Assembly: GCA_031269405.1 (NCBI GenBank)
Contig: JAISZE010000069.1
Location: 1-5,056, forward strand
Origin: Treponema sp.
Lineage (GTDB): Bacteria > Spirochaetota > Spirochaetia > Treponematales > Breznakiellaceae
DNA: 5,056 nucleotides
Reading direction: 5' to 3'
Part shown: piece after piece, positions 1 to 5,048 of the stretch
How positions within the stretch are numbered: position 1 is the first letter of the stretch
Layout: each line of letters starts with the position of its first letter
The notes under the pieces: model-generated
Database searches by the model: none
What the model was told of the DNA's origin: nothing
What the model saw: only the letters and a program-made list of their open reading frames with translations
Position numbers and translations under genes: made by a program

Positions 1-1371
1 CATGTCCCTGATAAAGCCGTCGGCATCGGCCTGGAGAGCCCGCTTTTGTACGGCCTCCCCGTCAAGATCCGGCCTGCCGTAAGCGATGTTGTTTTTGACG
101 GAATCCGAAAAAAGGAAAATATCCTGCATGGCCATGCCGATATGGCGCCTCAGAGAGGACGCGGTGTACTTTCTCACGTCAACGCCGTCGAGGAGAACCT
201 CCCCGGATGCGGGCTCGTAGAACCGGGTGATGAGGTTGACGAGGGACGTTTTGCCCGATCCGGTGCTGCCTAGTATGCCGATGGTGTCACCCGCGCCGGC
301 CTTGAAGCTGATGTTGTCCAGGATCGTGTTTCCGTCAATGACCAGGCTGACATTGCGGAACTCGACTGCCCCCGCCGGGCGTTCCGTAAGCTCAATGGCG
401 CCGGGGGCATCGGAGAACCCCTTCGGGGATTCCACCACTTCCCTCAGCATGGCAGCCGTGGCGTTGTAGCGCTGGAGGTCGGCCAGAATCAGGGCAAGCA
501 TACGCAGGGGGTTGGCCAGAGCCCAGGTGAGGGACGAGAACGCCAGGTACTGGCCGGCTGAGATGCGGCCCTCTATCAGGAAGATACCTCCGGCGATGAG
601 GGTGATGATCCCCAGGAGGTTGCTCAGAAGCTCCATGATCGGCTGATACCGCGCGGCTATCACGGCGTTACCGCTGCTCACGTCCCGGAAATCGGCGTTG
701 TGGCTCTCAAATTTGCCGATCTCGTGATCTTCCCTGGCAAAAGCCTTGACCACCCGGTTGCCGTCGATATTTTCGGTTACCGCGGTTCCCAGGCGCGTCA
801 GCTTTTCCCGAAGCAGCACGAAGCGGGGCCTGATGATCGTGATGAAACGGGCGCTTACCAGGAGGATAACGGGAGTAACCGCCGCGAGACAGAGGGCAAG
901 CTGCCAGTTGATGAAGATGAGAAAGCTCAGGGCAAAAGCAAAGGTTGCTACCGAGTCCATGAAGGCAAAGGAAACCCAGGCCACGGTGTGCCGCACCCTG
1001 TCGAGGTCCTGGGTCATCCGGGTCATAAGGTTGCCCGTCGGAAACTTGCCCAGGAACCGGTAATCCTGGCCTTGAACCATCCGGAACATATCTTCCCGGA
1101 TGATCGTCATGGCGGTGCAGCTCTCCCGCTCCAGAAGCATGTGCATGGTGTACCGCATGCCAAGCCGCACTACCTGGACAACAAACATAGTAACCAGGAG
1201 GGAGATAAGGGGCTCCGTGTTCCCCGGCGTTATCACGTCATCAATGAGTTTCTGGGACAGCATGGGGTTGATGATGAGCATCCCCGAGGTGGCCGCTGAA
1301 AGAAACATCGCCGCGGCAAACTGAACACGTTTGCCTTTCATGTAAGACCATAACCACTGTACCTGGGACAT
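1..1371 (-). CDS. ABC exporter half-transporter (TMD-NBD), 3' part outside the window
   Basis: The 457 visible residues form a type IV (MsbA/multidrug-like) ABC exporter of the inner membrane, reading leftward off the window edge. A six-helix transmembrane domain covers about residues 15-300. It includes the conserved intracellular segments FPTGNLMTRMTQDLDRVR (110-127) and NIDGNRVVKAFAREDHE (201-217). The nucleotide-binding domain starts near 335. Walker A is GSTGSGKT (368-375, Lys374) and the Q-loop is MAMQD (Gln416). The ABC signature, Walker B and H-loop would lie beyond position 1 and cannot be assessed. The aromatic A-loop residue normally found about 25-30 residues before Walker A appears to be replaced: the segment reads NVSLVIDG, with Ile345 where Tyr is usual. 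The ATG at 1371-1369 is supported by AAGAAGGT, whose GG pair lies 7 nt upstream, and by a good promoter. Substrate is unknown; lipid, drug or peptide export are all possible. Many such proteins are heterodimeric, and a partner could lie further left. Confidence 0.95.
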   Translation of the reverse strand, partial: MSQVQWLWSYMKGKRVQFAAAMFLSAATSGMLIINPMLSQKLIDDVITPGNTEPLISLLVTMFVVQVVRLGMRYTMHMLLERESCTAMTIIREDMFRMVQGQDYRFLGKFPTGNLMTRMTQDLDRVRHTVAWVSFAFMDSVATFAFALSFLIFINWQLALCLAAVTPVILLVSARFITIIRPRFVLLREKLTRLGTAVTENIDGNRVVKAFAREDHEIGKFESHNADFRDVSSGNAVIAARYQPIMELLSNLLGIITLIAGGIFLIEGRISAGQYLAFSSLTWALANPLRMLALILADLQRYNATAAMLREVVESPKGFSDAPGAIELTERPAGAVEFRNVSLVIDGNTILDNISFKAGAGDTIGILGSTGSGKTSLVNLITRFYEPASGEVLLDGVDVRKYTASSLRRHIGMAMQDIFLFSDSVKNNIAYGRPDLDGEAVQKRALQADADGFIRDM

Positions 1372-1418
1372 GAAAAGACCTTCTTAATAACAGTCCGTAT
1401 TTTTAAGTTCTAACTTTC

Positions 1419-1447
1419 ATTATACAACATAACCCTGCCCCTTCCAA
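1419..1447 (-). promoter_or_regulatory. sigma70-type promoter for the ABC exporter gene
   Basis: On the minus strand a TTGGAA -35 (1447-1442) is followed after exactly 17 bp by a perfect TATAAT -10 (1424-1419). Transcription would start near 1411, giving a leader of about 40 nt that ends in the AAGAAGGT ribosome binding site (1385-1378) of the exporter. The motifs and spacing are seen directly; promoter activity is inferred. Confidence 0.7.
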
Positions 1448-1477
1448 GAAGCGCAAAGCTTGGATAGAATATATTAA

Positions 1478-2500
1478 ATGAAGGATAAATATAATCGATA
1501 TTTTAAAAAAATAGAAGTCGTCCTGGATGCATGGCTGCCGGCCGCTCCCAACGTTTCCTGGATCGAAGGGGTCTTTGCCGCCCTGGGGCCGGTTCGGCCG
1601 GATCTGGTTTCTTCTCTTATTGAGCCGGGCCGGGATCTTCTAAGCCGGGGAGGCAAACGCTGGCGGCCTCTGCTCATGGTGCTCCTGGCCGAAACCCTTG
1701 GGGGCGAGGCCGGGGCCGAAGCGGCGCTGCCTGTTACGCCATTGGTTGAATTTCCCCACACTGCCAGTCTCATTCATGACGATATTGAGGACAATTCGGA
1801 CGAACGCCGGGGGAAGCCGGCGGTTCATTTCCTTTACGGGACCGATACGGCAATCAACGGCGGGGCCTTTCTTTATTTTTTGCCTCTGGCCTGCCTTGAC
1901 GCCTTGAGCCTGTCTTTTGAGGAAAAAAACCGCATCTACCGGGTCTGGGGGGAATACATGCGGCGTCTCCATCTGGGGCAGGCCATGGACATTGCCTGGC
2001 ACCGGGATTTTTCATCCCTGCCGGATCTGGAGGACTACGAGCGCATGTGCCGGCTTAAAACCGGATGTCTGGCACGGCTGGCGGCGGTCCTGGGGGTATA
2101 CTGCGGCTGTCCGGCCGGCGGCTCCGGGCCGGCGGAGGAGCGCTACGGTGAAGCAGCCGAAAGCTTAGGGGTGGGGTTTCAGATTCTGGACGATGTAAAG
2201 AACCTTGCCGAGGGAATTCCCGGAAAAAAGCGCGGCGATGATGTGATAGAAGGTAAGAAAAGCCTCCCGGTTCTGCTTTATCTTCACAGGTATCCGGAAA
2301 AAAGAAAATTTGCCGTTCGTTGTTTTGCCGCTGCCCGTTCCACCGGGACCGGCGCTCCTGAGGTAGAGGAATTTATTGGCGCTCTTGCGGGTGCGGGGGT
2401 TCTGGAAGAAGCCCGGCAGCGGGGGCTGGAACTTATCGCGGAAAGCAGGGTTTGTTTTAGCGGGGAAGCGTTTGCTGATTTTTTTGATTTAATCAGTTAG
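1478..2500 (+). CDS. Polyprenyl diphosphate synthase family protein (GGPP synthase-like)
   Basis: This 340-residue trans-isoprenyl diphosphate synthase condenses IPP with an allylic diphosphate in the cytosol; 300-350 residues is typical. Family landmarks appear in order: GGKRWRP (58-64), the first Asp-rich motif HDDIEDN (DDxxD at 101-105) followed by the Arg pair 110-111, GQAMD (167-171), KTG (194-196), then FQILDDVKN (second motif at 238-242) and GDDVIEGKKSLPVLL (253-267). The second motif is DDxxN rather than the bacterial DDxxD, which I know mainly from eukaryotic-type GGPP synthases. The residue five places before the first motif is Ala96, not the aromatic of short-chain FPP synthases, so a C20 or longer product is inferred. 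The ATG is chosen because the frame is open and the N-terminus fits the family. Its ribosome binding site is weak (GGATAG, 10 nt upstream). The next gene follows after 12 bp, so the two probably form an operon. Product length and physiological role (quinone side chain, carrier lipid or other) are not determined. Confidence 0.9.
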   Translation: MKDKYNRYFKKIEVVLDAWLPAAPNVSWIEGVFAALGPVRPDLVSSLIEPGRDLLSRGGKRWRPLLMVLLAETLGGEAGAEAALPVTPLVEFPHTASLIHDDIEDNSDERRGKPAVHFLYGTDTAINGGAFLYFLPLACLDALSLSFEEKNRIYRVWGEYMRRLHLGQAMDIAWHRDFSSLPDLEDYERMCRLKTGCLARLAAVLGVYCGCPAGGSGPAEERYGEAAESLGVGFQILDDVKNLAEGIPGKKRGDDVIEGKKSLPVLLYLHRYPEKRKFAVRCFAAARSTGTGAPEVEEFIGALAGAGVLEEARQRGLELIAESRVCFSGEAFADFFDLIS

Positions 2501-2505
2501 GGGGG
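2499..2505 (+). promoter_or_regulatory. Ribosome binding site of the DUF151 gene, overlapping the upstream stop
   Basis: AGGGGGG begins inside the TAG stop codon of the polyprenyl synthase and lies 7 nt before the ATG at 2513. This decides that start over the in-frame ATGs at 2540 and 2543, which lack a comparable site. The overlap also suggests translational coupling within one transcript. Confidence 0.6.
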
Positions 2506-2512
2506 AAGCGTT

Positions 2513-3145
2513 ATGAAAGACCTGAATGACGAACGTGATATGATGGAAGCTGAGATTTGGACTATCACTCAAACTGAACAGGGAAACGCGGTACTGCTTC
2601 AGCCTCTCGGGGCAGAAGAAGTAATACCCATCTTTATTGGTCCTTTGGAGGCTCAATCCATACTCATAGGATTTGATCATATCCTGACGGAACGGCCTCT
2701 TACTCATGATTTGATTCTTACCTTAATGAAACAGACAGGGTTTGCTATGCTTAAGGTGGAAATTTCGGACCTCAAGGATAATATCTTTTACGGCCGCGTG
2801 TGGTTCCACCGGCCCAATCAGCCCGCTCAGGCGCCTCTCGTTCTGGATGCCCGGCCCTCGGATGCGCTGGCCCTGGCAGTAAGAGCGGGTTGTCCTATTC
2901 TGACAGCCCGCAAGGTGTTAAAGCAGGCGGGAATTATGCCGGGTATTATCATCGATTTTCCTGAAATCGATCTTTCCGGTCAGGAACCTTCAGTGAAGAA
3001 TACGGAAAAGAAGGCTGAGTGGGAAACCCCTCAGAGTCTCAGGCAGGAACTTGACAGAGCAGTGGAAGCGGAGGAATATGAACAGGCCGCGAAAATAAGG
3101 GACAAGTTAATTTTCCTTGCCAAAGGGAAGAAAAGATCCGTATAA
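2513..3145 (+). CDS. Bifunctional nuclease (DUF151/BFN) domain protein with C-terminal UVR motif
   Basis: A 210-residue, apparently cytosolic protein. Residues about 11-150 form a DUF151/bifunctional nuclease domain, with the conserved stretches VIPIFIGPLEAQSI (37-50), ERPLTHDL (60-67) and LDARPSDALALAVR (111-124), the last being the most diagnostic. A charged linker (about 155-172) leads to a UVR (UvrB/UvrC-type) helical hairpin at about 175-206: LRQELDRAVEAEEYEQAAKIRDKL. In UvrB and UvrC that motif mediates protein-protein contact; here it may bring the nuclease-like domain to a partner. Members of the family have been reported to have DNase/RNase activity, but many bacterial members have no demonstrated role. 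Length and two-part layout match other bacterial BFN-UVR proteins. It lies 12 bp behind the polyprenyl synthase and is probably co-transcribed with it; there is no obvious functional link between the two. The domain call is firm; the biochemical role is uncertain. Confidence 0.9.
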   Translation: MKDLNDERDMMEAEIWTITQTEQGNAVLLQPLGAEEVIPIFIGPLEAQSILIGFDHILTERPLTHDLILTLMKQTGFAMLKVEISDLKDNIFYGRVWFHRPNQPAQAPLVLDARPSDALALAVRAGCPILTARKVLKQAGIMPGIIIDFPEIDLSGQEPSVKNTEKKAEWETPQSLRQELDRAVEAEEYEQAAKIRDKLIFLAKGKKRSV

Positions 3146-3160
3146 AAATAGTATCATAGG

Positions 3161-3193
3161 GCCCTTTCCAAGATATAAAGTTTTTTGGAAGGC
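3161..3193 (+). terminator. Imperfect hairpin after the DUF151 gene, possible weak terminator
   Basis: GCC (3161-3163) and TTCCAA (3166-3171) pair with TTGGAA (3185-3190) and GGC (3191-3193). This gives a 9-bp stem with a 2-nt bulge and a 13-nt AT-rich loop, starting 16 bp after the stop codon. Only TTT follows before the sequence turns to AAAT, so it lacks a proper U-tract. Its position between two transcription units supports a terminator role, but its quality is poor. Confidence 0.3.
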
Positions 3194-3222
3194 TTTAAAT
3201 AGTCGATAATATATGGTACAAT
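3194..3222 (+). promoter_or_regulatory. Candidate sigma70-type promoter for the M23 peptidase gene
   Basis: TTTAAA (3194-3199) and TACAAT (3217-3222) are separated by exactly 17 bp in an AT-rich stretch, about 83 bp before the peptidase start. TACAAT matches the -10 consensus at five of six positions; the -35 matches at four of six. Transcription would begin near 3229. Confidence 0.5.
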
Positions 3223-3228
3223 ATACGG

Positions 3229-3304
3229 TAACATACTATACGGCAGAGTTCGGAGCAAAGGTCCCTCCCCCGCGCAAACGGGCTCTTGGGTATGAATCAT
3301 CAAT
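3229..3304 (+). other. GC-rich 5' leader of the M23 peptidase gene
   Basis: Between the candidate promoter and the peptidase start lies about 76 nt whose centre is much more GC-rich than the promoter before it. CCCG (3269-3272) and CGGG (3279-3282) form a small hairpin with loop CGCAAA. AGAG (3245-3248) and CTCT (3283-3286) can pair outside it. The segment ends in GGGTATGAATC shortly before the start codon. It could be a structured leader; I could not match it to a known riboswitch class. Confidence 0.3.
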
Positions 3305-4339
3305 ATGTGTCAGGAATATATGGAAAAGGCGGTGCGGTTGGGAGCCACTAGGGCGGTGATACATGGACTCGTTGCGGATAAAAATCTTCTTAGAGTTCTG
3401 TTTGTATATTCCCTTTTCTGTTATCTCTTTTCCCCCGGCGGTTTCCCCATTCCCGTCGGGGTAAGGGCCGAATCCTTGCCTGCGGTAAACGCCGAAAACG
3501 GCATGGGAGGCGGTATAACCCCGGAACAGATTCCGGCGACCTATATCGAGGCTTCCGGCGGAGAAGATCCGGAAGTCTTGGGCGTTCCCGAGCCGGAGGA
3601 ATATTCAAAACCCCATCTGCTCACCTTTACCTCGTATAAGGTAAAACAGGGAGATATTATCGGCAGTATCGCTGTTGAGACCGGCTTGAGCCAAAGTACC
3701 ATCATTTCCGTAAACAACATAAAGAATACCCGGACCCTGCAAATAGGACAGATACTGAGGATACCTAACCAGGACGGCATCTATTATACCGTTCAAAAGG
3801 ACGATACTCTGCTTTCGGTTGCCGAACGATACAAGATCGATCCCGGGGACATCAAAATAGCCAATGAACTTTTTTCGGATGTCCTTCATATCAACTCAGG
3901 CGTGTTTCTTCCGGGGGCCCGGCTTGGTTCGGTGGAGCTTCAGGAGATAAACGGGGATCTGTTTCTCTGGCCTGTGGCGGGTTATATTACTTCCCTTTAC
4001 GGTTACAGGGCTAACCCTTTCGGCGGAGTGCGGCAGTTTCATTCCGGTCTGGATATAGGCGCCGCCATGGGTACTCCCGTAAAGGCCGCTATGGCCGGCC
4101 GGGTTTCTACGGTGGGCGACGACCAAACCCTTGGAAACTATGTGGTTATCTCCCATCATTCCGGTTACCGCACTCTTTACGGCCACATGAGCTATGTCCG
4201 GGTTAAGGCCGGCGCTTATGTGTCGGCGGGCCAGAGGATCGGCGATGTCGGCAGTACCGGGCTCAGTACCGGTCCCCATCTCCATTTTACAGTTTATAAG
4301 AACGGCGTTACGGTGAATCCCCGGAGCCTGATGAAATGA
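3305..4339 (+). CDS. Secreted LysM-LysM-M23 peptidoglycan endopeptidase
   Basis: A complete lysostaphin/LytM-type zinc metallopeptidase expected to cut peptidoglycan cross-bridges or stem peptides outside the cytoplasmic membrane. The numbering uses the ATG at 3305. A signal peptide runs from the charged segment DKNLLR (25-30) through a hydrophobic core, with likely cleavage after VRA (53-55). An acidic, Pro-rich linker spans about 58-105. Two LysM repeats follow: about 109-154 (begins TSYKVKQGDIIGSIA) and 159-204 (begins YYTVQKDDTLLSVAERY). The M23 domain covers about 220-342. Its zinc ligands are His246 and Asp250 (HSGLD) and His327 (GPHLHF), with His294 (YGHMS) and His325 as catalytic histidines, so it looks active. 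The start is uncertain: the ATG at 3305 has no ribosome binding site, whereas the in-frame ATG at 3320 has AGGA 4 nt upstream and gives a 339-residue protein with the same signal peptide. The gene is preceded by its own candidate promoter and ends convergently with a small hypothetical ORF. Confidence 0.95.
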   Translation: MCQEYMEKAVRLGATRAVIHGLVADKNLLRVLFVYSLFCYLFSPGGFPIPVGVRAESLPAVNAENGMGGGITPEQIPATYIEASGGEDPEVLGVPEPEEYSKPHLLTFTSYKVKQGDIIGSIAVETGLSQSTIISVNNIKNTRTLQIGQILRIPNQDGIYYTVQKDDTLLSVAERYKIDPGDIKIANELFSDVLHINSGVFLPGARLGSVELQEINGDLFLWPVAGYITSLYGYRANPFGGVRQFHSGLDIGAAMGTPVKAAMAGRVSTVGDDQTLGNYVVISHHSGYRTLYGHMSYVRVKAGAYVSAGQRIGDVGSTGLSTGPHLHFTVYKNGVTVNPRSLMK

Positions 4340-4374
4340 TTGACGGACAACCATGACATAATAATGTCCCTATG

Positions 4375-4659
4375 CTAAAGCACCCCGGCGGGGGCTTCGG
4401 AAAAGGAGCACTTCTCCTTTTCCGCGGCCAGGGTGATCTTCCGTATGATCTCGTGGGCGTCATCCTCCCCGCTTTCGGCCAAGCAGAAACCGGCCACGTA
4501 ATCGGCGATAAAACTCTGGCTTGCGGAATTGGAAAGATCCCGTGCCCTGACAGGACCCTTTAAAAAAATCGTGCTTGTTTTAGATACATTCCCCCCTTGC
4601 GCGTTCTTCCAATGGCTGGTATGATTATCGTCATCAGCGGATAAGGAGCTTGTTGGCAT
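4375..4659 (-). CDS. Small hypothetical protein, unrecognised
   Basis: A 94-residue reading frame from ATG 4659-4657 to TAG 4377-4375; a TTG at 4695 would add 12 residues. I do not recognise the family. The second half looks protein-like: IFLKGPVRARDLSNSASQ, then a mixed hydrophobic/acidic stretch (FIADYVAGFCLAESGEDDAH) and an amphipathic helix (EIIRKITLAAEKEK) ending in a Gly/Pro/Ala tail. It has no signal peptide or membrane segment. Codon use (GCC, CTT, AAG, GAT) resembles the neighbouring genes. Against it: neither start has a clear ribosome binding site, the N-terminal 30 residues are low in character, and an 11-bp palindrome lies inside the 3' end. It converges with the M23 gene with 35 bp between stop codons. 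The size would suit a small regulator or antitoxin-like protein, but nothing seen supports a specific role. Confidence 0.45.
   Translation of the reverse strand: MPTSSLSADDDNHTSHWKNAQGGNVSKTSTIFLKGPVRARDLSNSASQSFIADYVAGFCLAESGEDDAHEIIRKITLAAEKEKCSFSEAPAGVL
4398..4424. repeat. Perfect 11-bp inverted repeat, 5-nt loop
   Basis: CGGAAAAGGAG (4398-4408) and CTCCTTTTCCG (4414-4424) are exact reverse complements around CACTT. It is adjacent to a second GC hairpin, CCCC-GGC-GGGG (4383-4393). Both sit between the convergent M23 and hypothetical genes, 58-85 bp after the M23 stop. No T-run follows on either strand, so a factor-independent terminator is unlikely; transcript-end protection or a chance result of coding is possible. 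Closer to the M23 stop, GGACA (4345-4349) and TGTCC (4365-4369) form a weaker alternative hairpin. Confidence 0.6.
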
Positions 4660-4804
4660 GTACGATACAAAACGCGGCCCGGCGCTTATGCGCAATTTGT
4701 CCCCTTCCCCTGTGGTTCATTATGAATTCTCTTACCCCCCACCCCTACATATAGTGTTCTTCCGGCGCATTGCTCCATTCCCACGCCATTACTCCGGCAC
4801 ATTT

Positions 4805-4850
4805 TGCCAGCCATGGTCTTTGCTGCACAAAGCCCTTATCCGCCCTGGCA
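4805..4850. repeat. Nested inverted repeat (two stems)
   Basis: The outer arms TGCCAG (4805-4810) and CTGGCA (4845-4850) are exact complements. They enclose GG-T-CTTTG (4815-4822) pairing with CAAAGCC (4828-4834) around a CTGCA loop, with one bulged T. A second short hairpin follows after one base. Confidence 0.5.
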
Positions 4851-4851
4851 T

Positions 4852-4865
4852 CGGACTTTAGTCCG
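4852..4865. repeat. Short perfect palindrome CGGACT-TT-AGTCCG
   Basis: CGGACT (4852-4857) and AGTCCG (4860-4865) are exact reverse complements. As RNA or single-stranded DNA this would be a 5-bp stem with a TTTA loop. It is directly next to the nested repeat at 4805-4850. Confidence 0.55.
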
Positions 4866-4921
4866 CAACGCCGTAAACAGCCGAAACGTTAGACGACATA
4901 AAATCTGAAATTTATGAAGTC

Positions 4922-4939
4922 GCCGCCATCCGTGGTGGC
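4922..4939. repeat. GC-rich hairpin GCCGCCA-TCCG-TGGTGGC
   Basis: A 7-bp stem with one G-T pair (4922-4928 with 4933-4939) around a TCCG loop. It lies five bases before the first of the two related core hairpins and may be a diverged member of the same series. Confidence 0.4.
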
Positions 4940-4944
4940 AAAAT

Positions 4945-4978
4945 CAACAACCACGCGGCAGAGCCGCGCGGTATGTTG
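4945..4978. repeat. Structured repeat, copy A (core hairpin with AACAAC/GTTGTT-type arms)
   Basis: The core CGCGGC-AGA-GCCGCG (4954-4968) is a perfect 6-bp stem with a 3-nt loop. After one A/C mismatch, ACC (4950-4952) pairs with GGT (4970-4972). After one bulged A, CAACA (4945-4949) pairs with TGTTG (4974-4978). The total is 14 bp. The core plus the following N-GGTAT (4954-4974) recurs in copy B with a single base difference. Confidence 0.7.
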
Positions 4979-5000
4979 TTCTTACAAGGTATTTGTATTC

Positions 5001-5048
5001 GGGTTTAATACCTTTATGATCGCGGCAGAGCCGCGGGGTATTAAACCC
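5001..5048. repeat. Structured repeat, copy B (core hairpin with 12-bp outer arms)
   Basis: GGGTTTAATACC (5001-5012) and GGTATTAAACCC (5037-5048) are perfect 12-bp reverse complements. They enclose the same 15-nt core as copy A, CGCGGC-AGA-GCCGCG (5021-5035), stacked on the outer stem through an 8-nt bulge on one side and a single G on the other. Copy B starts its core 67 bp after copy A. Only 8 bp remain to the window edge, so further copies cannot be excluded. Confidence 0.75.

Larger units (their letters stand above)
4748..4888 (-). other. Short open frame, possible degraded coding remnant
   Basis: Between an in-frame TAA (4891-4889) and TAG (4747-4745) there are 47 open codons on the minus strand, without a good start near the left end of the reading frame. 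The translation includes ADKGFVQQRPWLAKCAGVMA and WEWSNAPEEHYM, which has the composition of real protein, with several Trp and balanced charged residues. It may be a fragment of a decayed gene or a repeat family that happens to be open. I do not recognise a family and have no frameshifted partner to prove decay. Confidence 0.2.

Noticed and set aside
700..1299. A 199-codon plus-strand open frame
   Set aside because: It lies fully antisense to the ABC exporter, whose motifs are unambiguous, and its translation is low-complexity and highly charged with no recognisable domain.
1442..1478. Leaderless transcription of the polyprenyl synthase from TAGAAT (1465-1470)
   Set aside because: A -10-like TAGAAT would place the start near the ATG, but the only -35 candidate at the right distance is poor (TTCCAA) and is already part of the much better minus-strand promoter.
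3229..3304. Known riboswitch (c-di-AMP, c-di-GMP or cobalamin) in the M23 leader
   Set aside because: Only isolated short similarities are present. The conserved cores and full stem arrangement of these classes cannot be laid onto the sequence.
3896..4354. A 152-codon minus-strand open frame
   Set aside because: It is the antisense shadow of the M23 catalytic domain and has no domain or ribosome binding site of its own.
4340..4374. Factor-independent terminator just after the M23 gene
   Set aside because: The only stems (GACAT/ATGTC or GGACA/TGTCC) are 5 bp, mutually exclusive and not followed by a T-run.
4658..4861. A 67-codon plus-strand open frame
   Set aside because: Its composition is Pro/His/Arg-rich and unlike a folded protein, it has no convincing domain, and it runs into the hairpin cluster.
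4954..5035. Two identical 15-nt cores 67 bp apart as a CRISPR array
   Set aside because: There are only two copies, the unit is a short perfect palindrome with paired flanks, and no cas-like gene is present in the window.
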